A stretch of DNA of 64,000 nucleotides from Hypericum androsaemum. Lineage: Eukaryota; Streptophyta; Magnoliopsida; Malpighiales; Hypericaceae. How positions within the stretch are numbered: position 1 is the stretch's first letter; each line of letters begins with the position of its first letter. The stretch lies in contig OZ023192.1 in the NCBI GenBank assembly GCA_963995505.1, forward strand, positions 4,261,001-4,325,000, written 5' to 3'. Below are positions 34,166-47,199 of the stretch, piece by piece. The notes below the pieces were generated by a model. That model ran no database searches, had not been told where the DNA came from, and saw nothing but the letters and a program-made list of their open reading frames with translations. Both the position numbers and the translations under genes were made by a program.

Positions 34166-34674
34166 TGTTGGGTTTTACACCCATGATCCACCGTGTGGTG
34201 GCAAGCCCATATCATCTTGAGCCCACCTCCTCTTTCAAGTGGTAATTGTTGCCACATCATCCTCTGCCACATCATGTTGATGATATGACAATTTGCAAAG
34301 TGGACAAAAATCACCACATGGGTGCTGACGTGAGAGGATGACATTTTCCTTATAAAAAGAGAAGATGGAGGATGATTAAGGGCATGGAAAAATGAAGGGG
34401 TGAGTTTCACCACACACATAGATAAATATTGGGTGTATCTAGTAATTCTCAATTCGACTTCGAGGTAGATAAATTCGTAGAAATTATTCTCGACTCTAAT
34501 ATACCTTGAGCGAGAACCGACCAGTGACAAGAACTCTGTTACGATCCTTGGGGAGATCACGCTTCAAGAGATAAAGTGTATTTACGTTTAAATGAATTCG
34601 TTCATTTAATTAATTTCATGATTTCTTGATTATAGTATGCTAATTTACTATATAGAAATCATCATTGGTATGAG
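34166..34674 (+). repeat. 5' LTR of the Copia element
   Basis: TGTTGGGTTTTA...TAGAAATCATCA. A CCTTATAAAAAGAGAAG block at about 34350 looks like the LTR promoter TATA region. Confidence 0.88.
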
Positions 34675-36181
34675 AGCTTGATTAGTTCTTGTTCTGGATA
34701 ATAATTAATTTTTGAAAATAAAAATTTCGTGATCACAACTTTGCTAACGTCTCGAGATGATGTTATGTTGTGATATTATAGATTGTGCCATATTAGTCAA
34801 GAACGCATGAATTATCTTGTGAAGGCAAGACTAAAGGGTATTTAGAGAAGGCTAAATTTGCCCACATGCAAACGTTTCTAGAAGGAAAAACCTAAATGAG
34901 AGCCATTTGGCAGAATAACTAGATATGGTTGTTCAGTGCAATTAATTCATTCTGACGTATGTGGTCGAGTGAATGTGAGGACAAGGCATGGGACTTATTA
35001 TTATTTCATCACATTTAATAGATGACTATTTTTAGATATGGTCAAATCTATTTGATTTCTCACAAGTCTGAAGTTTTGTGTAACTTCAAGGCATTCGTGT
35101 ATAATGCTGAGAATTAATTTGATCTAAAAATCAAAACCTTACAAATTGATTGTGGGCATGATTATCTTATGATTTAAAATTTCATGTGATGAAAATAGAT
35201 TGAACATGAGTGGTTCATTCTTCGCACATCTCATTAGAATGAGATAGCGGAAAGAAGGAATTGAATTCTTCTTGACATGATTAGACATGTGATAGCAGAG
35301 GTAAATTATCCTATATCCTTTGATGGAGATTCACTCCATACCACCACATATGTTCTAATTCGTGTGGCCTTTAAGTCTGTCACTCCTACTTCTCACCAGC
35401 TGTAGATAGGTCGAAAGCTCGATCTAAGCTACTTAAGGTTGTGAGAGTATATTTTTTTACGTCCATCTGTGTGAGTATCTTAGAAAGAATGTCTTTGTTG
35501 AATACTCATAAGTATCAAAGAGATACGTGTTCGTGGGTGAAGTGAGTAGCGACTTGCTTTGTATAAAACTGATGAGCTAGAATCATCTGGATCACTCCTT
35601 CCGAGTGGAAGAATTATGGAGGAGAAAAATTTACCACCTCCGGCTGATCCGAAAGTTCATGATCAAAATGATCTTCATCTCATTAGAAGTATGAATGATC
35701 TTCATCTCAGTAGGAGTAAAATTCTAAATTTCAGTGAAAATTTTGAATGTAACTTCTGTAGGAATACGATTTCAGATTACGATGAATATAAGAGATGTTT
35801 ATCAAAACTGGAATTTTGTGAAGCTAAAAGAGCAAATTTTTTACACTAACGACTTAAGGTCGAAGGTGTCGGAAATAGTCTCTTGAATAAAGTTATAAGT
35901 GAAATTTTTTTTAGCAAATCCTATAAGATGAGAATGTACACAAGAATATTTCTGATGCTCTATTGGTTCCCAATTAGAATGAATTAGTTAAAGCAATGAA
36001 GAAAGTTATGACTTTCATAAAACAAAACTATGTTTAAGAACTGGTTGAATGTTGACCTTCTTAGGGACACAATTTGAGAATTAATAGATTCTCGAGATTA
36101 AGCGTAAAAGACTCGCTTAGCTGTTAAAGAATTTGCACAACGTAAAAGAACTAGCTATAAGTTTATTCTAGCTATAATGAC

Positions 36182-36499
36182 TTGCTTGATCTAGATCTAC
36201 ATCAAATAGATGTAAAGACTACACTTCTCAAAAGAGAATTGGATGGAGAAACTTATATGGTTCAACCAGAGGGTTACATCCAAAAGAATGAGGCAGTAAA
36301 CATAGAGTTTACTTATGTTGAGATAAGCTCATGTCCTCATGCAGTCTTCAAGATAGTGTTGTGCTCGTCATTTCATAATTCAAATGTGTCATATAATTTT
36401 GAATTGATTAACGATTACTGTGACATCTATATTAAATGCTCTAGACAAAATTTGTCATTGTACATTGTATGTAGATGGCATATGAATAGTCAGAATTGA
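36182..36499 (+). pseudogene. Copia reverse transcriptase scrap
   Basis: Starts with DLHQIDVKTTLLKREL and EGYIQKNE, equivalent to the usual DVKTAFLNGDL and QPEGF blocks. The later residues lose similarity, and the catalytic YVDD region is reduced to YIVCRWHMN. Non-functional. Confidence 0.65.
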
Positions 36500-38333
36500 C
36501 TAAAGATATCTTAACGAGATCAAAGTATAGTTTTCAGCCAACTTTGAGATAAAAGATATGAGAGAGGTTGATTACATACTCGGAATTAAGATTTTGAGGA
36601 ATCGTTTGAGTTTGATGATTCAAATGTATTGACAGCAATCTCCAGTATGCCCTAGTAGTCAAAAGGTCATTTTCTGAATAAAGTCTTGTATCCGAAAATA
36701 TCTCTGGAGCTAAAGGATTTGATGGATGTCCTTTAAGCGAATGCTATAGATTATCTTGAATCCAAGCATAGCACATTAACAAGCGGTCAAAGAAATTATG
36801 AAGTACTAAAAAATAATTATAGAATCATAATTGAGTTATTGAGGTCAAGAGTTCATATCGTGAGGTTATGTTGATTGGAGATATGGATATGTGAAAATCT
36901 ATATTATGATATATAATTCTTATTAATTGGAGAAGCTATCTCGTGGTATAATTATATAGACTTGTATCTATCTCCTTGTGAGCTATAGAGGCAGATTAAT
37001 TTTTTTCTAAAGCTATTGCAGAAGAAGTGATATGATTAAGAAGAGTCTTAAACCATTTATCCCTAACTACCTCAAGAGAATGAATGAGCATATTCATTTC
37101 AAAATGGTTGTGTGTAAAGAAGTGAACATGAAACACATATCTATATGAGATATGATAGCAGATCCGACATCTAAGGATGTACCTATAGATATGTTAGGGA
37201 AACATGTCAGGTCCCAGGATTTGCGAATGAGTTGTTTTGCGAATGAGTTATTTTTTGTGTGTGTAGCATCTGTTGAATTTGTTATTCAATAGAACTTGAT
37301 GCTATGTCAGGAATACATGTGTGAATGTTAATTTGAGTAACATTTACTCTAAGGCATGTTGGACAGAAAAGTAGCCCACTCACACGGGTGTTTACCTCAG
37401 TGGGAGTCAATGGGTTGATTTTTTACTGGGATGAGACAGTTTTAGAATATCATTAAATATCGAGTGCCTGTTTTAAAATATGTATGTCGTCTTACTTAAC
37501 TACAAGATGGGTATTGTTAAAGCACAAGATTAATAATGATGCAAGTGATAGATGCTGCATTAAATAAGTTTTTGAAACTTATAGAATTATTTGAAATCCA
37601 ATGGTAAGAAGTAAGTAGAACTTACCATAATTCTGTCTTGATAGCCTAGAGCAGTCTTTGTGTAGACTAAAGCTGTTGTTTGTAAAAATCGAGGCTGATG
37701 CTCTAGTATGGTGTTATTTGTGAGAGACATGCACTCCTTTTAGAGGAAAGAACACCATAACACATGATTTGTGTCATGTGTGCTTTTCGACCAATGGATG
37801 AGAAATAAATTTATTATAAAGTGATTTCAGTTTCCCTAGTGTGAGACCAACTCCGAAAACTATAATTTTCAGACTCTACCTTTAAGATCCCAAACATATT
37901 TTGGAAGTATGATTCAATGCTGCTAGCTTGAAAAGTCTTTAAAGGGTCATGGTTAGATTCGACCTGGCAAAGCTGACTGAAAAATCAGGCTGAATCATGA
38001 TGAAAAAAATATCGTTAGGGGAGAAGGTTTCATATCGATCACATTCTTGAAGATTCGTGGTTCACAGGTGCGCACCTATTGTGTTCAGAGCAATGCAATA
38101 GTGAACACGAATAGATTTTTCGGAAATCACATGTGAAAACAATGAATGTGAGATGAAACCTAGGGTACATCATACTATACGTAATGGAGGTATTGAGATG
38201 CTATCATTCAAGTGGCTAAAATGTGCTATTGAGTGTAGCTAAGTGCATTCGATGTATGCTGGTCGCACGAAATATTTGCCTAACACAATAAGAAAGAATT
38301 TTGATTATGTTGAATCATGTTTGAGTGGGAGAA

Positions 38334-38844
38334 TGTTGGGTTTTAGACCCCTGATCCACCATGTGGTGGCAAGCCCATATCATCTTGAGCCCACCTCCTC
38401 TTTCAAGTGGTAATTGTTGCCACATCATCCTATGCCACATCATGTTGATGACATGACAAAGCTAATAATAGCTTTACAAAGTGGATAAAAACCACCACAT
38501 GGGCGGTGACATGAGAGGATAACATTCTCCTTATAAAAAGAGAAGATGGAGGATGATTAAGGGCATGGAAAAATGAAGGGGTGAATTTCACCACACACAT
38601 AGATAAATATTGAGTTTATCTAGTAATTCTCAATTCGACTCCGTGGTAGATAAATTTGTGGAAATTTTTCTCGACTTCAATATACCATGAGCGAGAACCG
38701 ACCAGTGACGAGAACTCTGTTACGATCCTCGGGGAGATCACGCTTCAAGAGATAAGTGTATTTACGTTTAAATAAATTCGTTCATTTAATTAATTTCATG
38801 ATTTCTTGATTATAGTATGCTAATTTACTATATAGAAATCATCA
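38334..38844 (+). repeat. 3' LTR of the Copia element
   Basis: Same ends as the left LTR; carries a small insertion (AAGCTAATAATAGCTTTAC near 38460) and scattered substitutions. Confidence 0.88.
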
Positions 38845-39177
38845 ATTTATAAAATTCTAGTTCTATCTAATTCATTAGAAATTATTTATTTTATATTATT
38901 TGTTATGTTTGATAACATATTATGTGAAACCAATGCACAAAGGTCTAATTGCATAGATAAGAAATGGAATTCTCTTATTAAAGTAATCAAAGTCAATTTT
39001 TTGGTTTCTATATCTCTCGACCGGCTATCTCTACCTCGTCTCAGAAGAAATATGAAAAGAGAATAGATTCAGCACTTGAATAAAAAGATAAAGCTATTTC
39101 TTTTCTAGAAAATTAGTTCTATATAAATTATTTTAAAAATATTATTTTATTCGTAAAATTAATAATTGTAATTAGGC

Positions 39178-39515
39178 ATGTCGTACTTGAGAGAGCTGCA
39201 TGTTCAGATCCCGAACGTTCTGCTTCCGGTAAGCCTCAACAAACTGTTGCATGGGATCTAAAGCCTCAGGAGTCTTAGTGTCGCCCTCAGAGAGAAAACG
39301 ATCAATAATTGGTGCAACACCGGGATGACCAAAGGAATACACCTTCTTCCCAGGGGAATTGACGAGGATGGCAACCTTGACGCCCGTAAGGGTGCAAAGC
39401 TCATTGGCTTTCTTGAAGAGACTAGCCGACGCTTGGTGAACGTCAAATAAAGATCGCTCTACTTGTTTATCTTGGCCATTAAAATCCTCTGGCGGCCAAA
39501 TTTCTTGCGGGACAT
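39178..39515 (-). pseudogene. Type I MADS-box (AGL62-like) pseudogene, N-terminal MADS domain
   Basis: From ATG 39513-39515: MSRKKFGRQRILMAKINK, an in-frame TAG, then LTFTKRR. After a 1-nt frameshift it continues SLFKKANELCTLTGVKVAIL, VNSPGKKVYSFGHPGV, IIDRFLSEG and QLSQVRH. This is a MADS DNA-binding domain of the AGL62 group (SFGHP motif), whose members act as transcription factors in endosperm and seed development. The reading stops at the edge of the block interrupted by the Copia insertion. The stop and frameshift make it non-functional. Confidence 0.75.
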
Positions 39516-39714
39516 CCGAAAATAGTTGTCGGGTTTTGTATGCACCGGTATAAGAGATTAGAGAGGGTTATAGACTAAAATAAAATCATTACTTTTAGCG
39601 GGATGGTGCTCGAGATAGTAGTAATAGAGGGGGAAATGAGCATTATATTTATACAAATTTTTTTGTGAAACATATTTACTTACTTACCAATTTTCATTGA
39701 TTTCCTTAAATATG

Positions 39715-40764
39715 ATCTCGGATTGCCTACGTGGTATTTTTTGTGCTTATCTTTATATAACATTGATATCACTTCTTCTCTTTTGTCAAGACATTAATGT
39801 CACTTCTTATTATAATTGACAAACATTAACTTATTATCAAATATAACACATGTTGCCAAGTTTGTATAGTTGACCATATTTTCCTCTATATTTGGGGAAT
39901 TAATAAGGAGGTAGTTACAATTTCTTTCTAGAAGAATTTGTGCAAAATTAATTGAATCTATACAAAATTTTCAATAATCAAATTCAAAACAATGGATGTA
40001 GTACTGAAAAGTACTACTTTTCAGTACTACGTCGACAACTTGAAAGTAAATAAAGAACTAATGTAAAACCAATAATAGCGTGTATTGTCCAACTCAGACA
40101 ATCGTAGCTATAAATGTTATGCATATTACTTAGCGCAACGAAAGCGAAAATAAAATGATAAACGAATATGAAATATCTAATGTAAAAAATGTCTGGATAA
40201 TCTCTCTAGATCAATAGGCGCACGATGCAAAGCCTATCAATCTCGGATTGCCTACGTGGTATTTTTTGTGCTTATCTTTATATAACATTGATATCACTTC
40301 TTCTCTTTTGTCAAGACATTAATGTCACTTCTTATTATAATTGACAAACATTAACTTATTATCAAATATAACACATGTTGCCAAGTTTGTATAGTTGACC
40401 ATATTTTCCTCTATATTTGGGGAATTAATAAGGAGGTAGTTACAATTTCTTTCTAGAAGAATTTGTGCAAAATTAATTGAATCTATACAAAATTTTCAAT
40501 AATCAAATTCAAAACAATGGATGTAGTACTGAAAAGTACTACTTTTCAGTACTACGTCGACAACTTGAAAGTAAATAAAGAACTAATGTAAAACCAATAA
40601 TAGCGTGTATTGTCCAACTCAGACAATCGTAGCTATAAATGTTATGCATATTACTTAGCGCAACGAAAGCGAAAATAAAATGATAAACGAATATGAAATA
40701 TCTAATGTAAAAAATGTCTGGATAATCTCTCTAGATCAATAGGCGCACGATGCAAAGCCTATCA
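39715..40764. repeat. Perfect 525-bp tandem duplication
   Basis: 39715-40239 and 40240-40764 look identical base for base by eye. Each contains a short palindrome (GTAGTACTGAAAAGTACTAC...). No gene lies inside. It is either very recent or an assembly artefact. Confidence 0.9.
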
Positions 40765-42446
40765 ATCTAGGTTGTCGCGAGGACAGCTAACAATGGTAAA
40801 GAGTAAACTAGAGATATAAATCTCTCTTCAGAAAAGAATTCACCTTTCAAAGATTGAAAACAAATTTTATACTGAGTAAACACTCAAATATCAATATTCT
40901 ATAACATATCATAACCCATAAACTAAGAGCTAACAACTCTTATATAGAGTTAGGATTGATTGTAGATTCATAAATAGCTTAAATCACCTAATAAACTTCT
41001 GATTAATACTAAACTTATAGTTAAGATCTCGCAGGGTCAAACTAGATAAATATTTAATAAAGATTAATATAACGTGCCTACGTCCGGCTCCACCACGTGG
41101 AATGAGCTTGTCATTTGCGATTAGATTGGATGACGATAAGGCTTCCTTACACCAACGACTCCCATGCGTCCTTTACAGAAAATCACCATGAAGCCAATAT
41201 AAGCGCTCAAATATCATGGTTGCACCTCATATCTTCCATTCCAATTGAATAAGTACCTAGAGCTCAAAATAATAGAACACATCACCACCAACAATCAATC
41301 TTTAGCACTCTTTTAAATAGACTGCAGATCATTAAAAATGTTAACTAAGAAGGAACTAGGAATGTAATCAAAATGATCCACTCCCAGAAAATCAATGTGT
41401 TCAATGTCATCAGTAACGTGACGATCTTCGGTACACTTCTCATTAATAGCAACAAATGGAGTTGTGCATTATCCCAAAGTTGGCAACTCATCAAAACATT
41501 TCCTATCAAATAAATTCTCAGCGAATCACCAAACTCTTCTCAAGTCAAAGTCTCATCAACAATTATATTACATGTAACCTCAAAAGTGATCTCACTTTTC
41601 ACTAGCAAGGTCAAGAATCTAGTCAACATGCTTAGAAAATAACTCACATATCAAAAAATCTCTTATTGTAATCCAACGAGAAATTATCTTTTTACCTCAT
41701 CGTTGTCTCTAAGGTTGCAATCCACACCATCATTGAAAGATATCAAATTGTAGCATGAGTGTAGCAAATTGCAATTTAGCAAATTCTGGAAGCTTCTCAT
41801 TGTAAAATATAAATCAATATTCATAAGACATTTGATAAAATCCTTCTTATGAATTTCGCTTTCTAGAATAGGAATATCACTTGCTAAAGGAACATGTTGT
41901 TTAACCACGTTGCAATTAAACATTCAATTTCAACCCAACAGGTACTGACCTGGGAGAACATGAAAACGATCAGATCAACTTGTAACTTTTTATGCCAAAA
42001 AAATATCCAAATTAGTTCACCCTCTCCCAAAATTCATATCTTGTCATTGAAGTTCTATCAAATCCTCAAAATAGTTCTCAAATTTTGTCCAAACTTCTAA
42101 TTTAGTCCCAAACAATTTCCAATTCAACACAAAAACTAATTTTATAAAAAAGGGGAAGTTCAAACACGCGAGGTGGCAGCACTATGGTAGGGCTTGGTTG
42201 CGGTAATGGCAAGCTGGGGACGGGTCGGTATGAGAGTTGTCGGGCTAGTGGCTCTTTGATATTTCATGGGCGATGCAGCTTTTGGGAATTTATGTCTCAT
42301 GAGCTCCTCTTTTAGCTTCATCCCTTGAGCCAACGATGGGACAACAATGTCTGAGACGTAAAATTAGTGGTGTCTTAGAGAGATGTTGCGCAGGCGGTGG
42401 CACACGGGTGGCATCAGGGCACTCGCGGTTCAGATCTCACAGTGGA
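40765..42446. other. AT-rich spacer, no gene recognised
   Basis: Only short frames (for example 41684-41923 minus, 79 codons) with no recognisable product. 42120-42446 is GC-richer and abuts the Copia pol scrap, so it may belong to the same old insertion. Confidence 0.35.
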
Positions 42447-42668
42447 TCAAAAACCCTCGACTAGGTGGGTCTGGGTTGCTACTACCATAACCCCCTTGGT
42501 GATTTTCCATGATATGCAGTCAAAGGTTACCGCATAATCTTCATTATCCAGCTGCCCTACAAAAAGCAAATTCCTCCTCAACTTTGGAATATACCTCACC
42601 CCTTTCAACCACAACATAGATTCATTAGGGGTATTGATTCGAACATATCCATTGCCCGCAATACTCAA
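42447..42668 (-). pseudogene. Copia protease/pre-integrase fragment
   Basis: Reads LKGVRYIPKLRRNLLFVGQL, then YAVTFDCISWKITKG. This is the region between protease and pre-integrase in plant Copia polyproteins (VRYVPxLxRNLISVGQLD...). Neither LTRs nor flanking pol domains were found, so it is an isolated scrap. Confidence 0.7.
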
Positions 42669-45177
42669 AGGCTCATCATGAGCAAGATAAATCGTTCAAA
42701 AAATGATTTAAGGCTGGGCTGGACATGGCTGGTTGCCGCCACCCGACTGGCGACCGTTAGGTCCCCCAACCTGCATTGCTTCAATTTCTCGCCTGGTTGC
42801 CGCCAGGCACTTGGCCGGTGCGAGGTCTCACTCAACTTTTGCATGGCGCTTGCTAGATTAATCAACGAGTTTCAGTACCATTGCATGGTATTCACTCGAT
42901 CATCCAACGCATCGCACGAGTATCCTTCAGGCTCCATAACCCAACAAGTAGTGCCATACTTTAGTCTAAGGCGTCCGACTTCACTCTCCTAGTTTTGGAT
43001 GGTTTTGACTCAAAGGAATAATTTACGGCTATCTCCTCGGGTTCTAGTCTAAACATAATGAAAGCAAGCGCCTTGTATAGAACGTGGAAGCTCCAAGCAA
43101 GGGATGTTAATATTTTTGGATAACAACAAATGAGAGAATATGGTTCATCGGTGCATGGAAAGTGGAAACATACACTGAAGTCACTACGAAGTTGCGTATT
43201 AGCAAGCATTCAATTATTGCTTCAGCTCCTCCGACCACTTCCTCTGATCCGGTGGCGATTTTGATGCATTAGTGCATTAGATGTTTCAGTCTGAATTGAC
43301 TAATTTGTACTAAAGCATCTAGAAAGGCGTCCCTTTTATGTTTCTTGAGGGTGCCTTCCTTTTTTGCCTTGTTTTGGGCAAGAGCCGAAGGAATTTGAAC
43401 CCCCAATAAGTCTTTTGTTAACATCTGTGTATGTAGTTCACCTTCTTTAAATCTTTGTATTTAACTAACAATTTCAAAACTATAAATATACATAGTTCTT
43501 TCACTTGTAAAGTAGGATCAATAATGGTCCTTTTTCGCACGGTTATAACTAGTTGAATTTAAAATTTACTTTTTTTATAACTGTGAATTAAGAAAAAAAA
43601 ATAGTTAACCATCAAGACGTAGATATTTGAATTTTAGTATTTTGCTAATATATTTAGAACTTAATTGCAGGAGTGAGTTTGGTTCGATGTTGCAGTGTCC
43701 TTGTGAAAAATGATACTGCATCACATTTTTAGTTTAGAAGAAATGGATACCGCCGGTGCGACGGTGTAAAAAAAAACCTTAATTTTTGCGGTTTGATGGT
43801 GTCGGTATCGTCAGTTGCTATCGCGGTTAGAATCCGCATTTGCTCCGGCGTTTGTTGTCAAATTATCCGCCTTCCAAGATGCAACAGAGGTGACAGGTGA
43901 AGGTTTGCCAGAAGGAAAACGTACATACTACTGATTGATGAAGATCCTAATTTTTTAGGTTCAATTGATAGAGGAATATTTCCGAAACATATATTCAATA
44001 AGGATGGTCCATGATTCCGTTGATTCTTTCTGAAGGTGAAAGTAAAAGTCACTGTGTTCATTCATCAAAAACAAACAGCAGCAAAAACAAAGGCCGGGTC
44101 GACCTTACAAGCTGAAAGGCCAAGAAATCAGAAATGCACTACATCAGCTGATGTTGACAATAACAACAAAGGGTCACTCTAGTAAATGGAGAAGCCTATT
44201 ATATAATCGGTGTCGCGGTGCGGTGTGGAACGCATACTGAACCCGCCCCAACTTGTGCGGTGTCGGTGTGACATCGCACTGCGACACCGTTTCAACTTTG
44301 CAGTTTCATTCTTTCGGTGTCACGATTTTGCGGTGTATTGACTTGTAACGGTTTGGTGCTCACTGTATTTAATTGGTATATTTTCCAACAAAAGTATTAG
44401 TTTTTATTGCATAAAAGGCAAATAAATCTCATACTTATTACTAAAAAAGAATTACTTCATAAGAATGAGTCATTTATCACCTTATATCTTTCAAATTAGA
44501 TTAACTAATACCTCTACACAATTTTTGAATACAACAGCCTCTATGTGTTCTTCATATCATAAAAAATATGACAAATCATCAGTTTAACTTGATTTGATAA
44601 ATAAACTTGACATTATAATTTTTGAATATTTCATATAAAATCAAAAAATTCTAATTCTAATAATTTGAAATTGTTGAAATACCTACTGATTGAAAGAAAC
44701 ACTATGGAACAATTAAAAGATAGAAAATAAATACAAAATGAAAGATACCTAAATACCCAGAACATTAAATTATTGTAAAAATAAAACAACCGTAAAGAAA
44801 TATTAGTAATCAGAAATTATTTAATGGTAGGGCATGTTTATTTCTGTAAATTTCTAAAAAGATGCAAAAATAAACAATTCTCTAGAATAAATTATAAAAA
44901 ATAAACAATTTCTAAAAAGATGAAAATTATAAAAAAATCAGAGGAAAAAATAAATTCGAAAATCTAGAATTTTTTTTACAATTCTCTCTTCTTACTCTCT
45001 CTCCGCCTCAACACTGCCAGAACCGACGGGGACGCTATAGTACCCCATTATAATCTAAAATTCTAAATGTGGATTACGAAAAAAAAAATTGGTCAAGGAG
45101 TAATCTGTACATAATAAAAAGTAAAAGCACGAATCTGTTATAATCCACGGGAAAATATTACTAGGGCAAATTACTCT
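42669..45177. other. Spacer with short repeats
   Basis: 42690-42960 is GC-rich with repeated GGTTGCCGCCA phrases and no recognised product. 43745-43840 and 44200-44370 are rich in CGGTGTCGCGGTG-like repeats and may be the ends of one old DNA element of about 620 bp. 44380-45170 is very AT-rich with no features. Confidence 0.35.
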
Positions 45178-45422
45178 GAGGTCACTAATCTATAGCATAA
45201 TTACTAGCAGGGTCTCTACTATTTGAAAAATTATTTTGTCATTCCTGCTCTTTGATTTAATGTTGGTTTCGGGTCCCTGACTGACGTCAGTCAGGAACCT
45301 GAGACCAACATTTAAAAATGATTGATGACGTCAGCCAGGGACACAAGACCAACATTTAAACAAAGAATAATATTTCAAATAGCAGGGACCCTACTATTAA
45401 TTATGTCATAGATTGGGACCGG
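45178..45422. repeat. Fold-back element (MITE-like)
   Basis: Left arm (GGTCACTAATCTATAGCATAAT ... AATGTTGGTTTCGGGTCCCTG) and right arm (CAGGGACACAAGACCAACATT ... AATTATGTCATAGATTGGGACC) pair over about 100 bp with mismatches, around a TGACTGACGTCAGTCAGG centre. A related fragment is at 21250-21400. Confidence 0.65.
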
Positions 45423-45532
45423 ATAGTAGTTTACCCGGATAACTATATTATTATAACTACCCTTTGTTCGGCTCAAAATAGTTCCCGTTTATCCCAACTT
45501 TTGGGTTTCGTTTAGAACTATCTCGATCGATC

Positions 45533-45734
45533 ATGGCTCCTATGGCCGAAATTGTTGATGACAAGGACGCGCCCAGCGACGAGGACTTTAGCGACAGTGA
45601 CACCAACAGCTGCGGCTACGACGACGGCCGCTACGACATCGACGAAGACGATGTCAGCAGCGTCGACTACGAAGACGAAAGCATAAGCGAGGAAGACAAC
45701 GAAGTGTTTCGCCGCTATCTCAAGCAAATCAAAA
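45533..45734 (+). pseudogene. Cystatin-like gene copy 2, first exon (acidic N-terminus)
   Basis: Starts MAPMAEIVDDKDAPSDED and continues with an Asp/Glu-rich stretch, ending ESISEEDNEVFRRYLKQIK. It is then cut by the retrotransposon at 45735-52057; the gene resumes at 52058. The reading frame is open here, so a 69-residue peptide is possible, but without the rest of the gene a working product is unlikely. It lacks the extra Asp/Ser segment of copy 1 (22555-22819). Confidence 0.6.
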
Positions 45735-47131
45735 CTATATGAAGTAGGTACTCGGCGTGTTTTCAAAGTGACTGGGTGACTGGTGACCGATTGTTAGAGT
45801 ACGAAATTAATACTGCAAATTAATGACAGCCTATCTCTGAGTTTGTGTGAATCAGTTCAAACTCGTTGGTGCATGGGGGCAACCTATTGGGCTACTCGAT
45901 TCACCCCGGGCGAGATGCCCCTCTCGCTCGCGTAGGCGAGATGCCTCTCTTGCTCGGGTAGGCGAGATCGGGCGAGAGGCCCCTCTCGCTCGCATAGGCG
46001 AGAGGCCGAGTGAGGAGCCGAGCGAGAGGCCGAGCGCGACGCCTAAAGCGAGAAGCCGAGCGAGAGGCCTACGACGAGAGGCCGAGCGAGAGGCCTACGA
46101 CGAGAGGCCGAGCGAGAGGCCTACGACGAGAGGCCGAGCGAGAGGCCTACGGCGAGAAGCCTACGACGAGAGGCCGAGTAGCGAGAGGCCGAGCGAGAGG
46201 CCAAGTGGCGAGAGGCCGAGTGAGAGGCCTACGATGAGAGGTCGGGTGAGAGGCAAAGCGCGATGCCTAAAGCGAGAGGCCGAGCGAGAGGCCTAAGTCG
46301 AGAAGCTTACGACGAGAGGCCGAGTGGCGAGAGGCCGAGTGAGAGCCTGACGGTGAGAGGCCGAGTGAGAGGCCTACGGTGAGAGGCCAAGCGAGAAGCC
46401 TAAGGCGAGAAGCCGAGCGAGGAGCCTAAAGCGAGAAGCCGAAGGTGAGAAGCCAACTTGACGCGAGCGGGAAGCTCATTTGACCTTCGTAGGCGGGAAG
46501 GCCATTTCGAGAATAGGTCCACTTTGGTTGAGGAGGCCATTAGCTTGAGCCCATTTTGGGATTCACTTTGGGCCTGACGAGATGTCCATCTTGGCCGATG
46601 ACGGACTTGAGTCGAAATTTTGCGAGGGAGATTCGAGACGGTCAAGTCGATCTATATTTTCCTAACTTGAGCCGAGATTCTCAATATTTGGCAAGACTTG
46701 GTAAGTTCCTCTTTAAGCCGCGATTGCTTGGTCATCACATTTTGAAAGCTTCCTATTCAAGAACGGGATCTGCTCATTTAAGGAAGACGACTTGTACTGA
46801 GCTGGGAGGATCCCGTCATATTAGGAACAAATAACTTGAAGCGGATCTCTCGAGATTGAGACTTGGAGCCGAAGGTCTTGGAGGCAGTTTAGGATTTCCT
46901 ATTCTGAAGGCGCGGAGGTTAGGTCAAGGCACTCTATATAAGGAGGGCTCGGGCAAGGAAGACAGACATCACCAATACAAAACACAACTACTTTACCTAT
47001 CTTGTTGCTTTTCCTTTCCGTAGCCTCGCGTAGCCCGTAGCCTAGCTCTAGCTTTAGCATAGCTTTAGACCGACCTTAGGATGACCACACCGGATCCGTC
47101 TCAGTTTACTTGTTCACTTATTCCCGCAACA
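45735..47131 (+). repeat. 5' LTR of the long-LTR element
   Basis: Matches 50676-52057 from GGTACTCGGCGTG to TTATTCCCGCAACA. Has a TATA box CTATATAAGG at about 46934-46943. Confidence 0.85.
45905..46455. repeat. Purine-rich tandem array in the LTR
   Basis: Dozens of variants of GCGAGAGGCCGAGCGAGAGG alternating with CCTACGACGAGAGGCCGAG. The same array, with different copy order, occurs in the right LTR at about 50885-51375. Long open frames here (for example 45847-46296) are by-products of the repeat. Confidence 0.9.
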
Positions 47132-47199
47132 TATTTTTGGCACGCTCGGTGGGACTAAGGAGGGCGTCTGAGATGGCAGTCTAACCTTTACTGGCCAAG

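Larger units (their letters stand above)
34166..38844 (+). mobile_element. Decayed Ty1-Copia retrotransposon within the MADS pseudogene
   Basis: LTRs of about 510 bp (34166-34674 and 38334-38844) start TGTTGGGTTTTA and end AAATCATCA. A perfect target duplication ATTTA lies at 34161-34165 and 38845-38849. A primer site follows the left LTR (TTGGTATGAGAGC) and a polypurine tract precedes the right LTR (GAGTGGGAGAA). The inside keeps only scraps: integrase (HSDVCGRVN, about 34950), RT start (IDVKTTLLKREL... MVQPEGYI, about 36200-36280), and IKDMREVDYILGIKI (about 36550). Stops are everywhere. Confidence 0.88.

Noticed and set aside
45847..46296. 149-codon Arg/Glu-rich ORF
   Set aside because: Translation of the GAGAGGCCGAGCGA tandem array in the LTR, not a gene.
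45905..46455. Possible CRISPR-like array because of regular short repeats
   Set aside because: Units vary continuously with no unique spacers, they occur in both LTRs, and the genome is a plant.
46556..46834. 92-codon ORF also present at 51524-51760
   Set aside because: It lies inside both LTRs of the long-LTR element and is duplicated with them; no family recognised.
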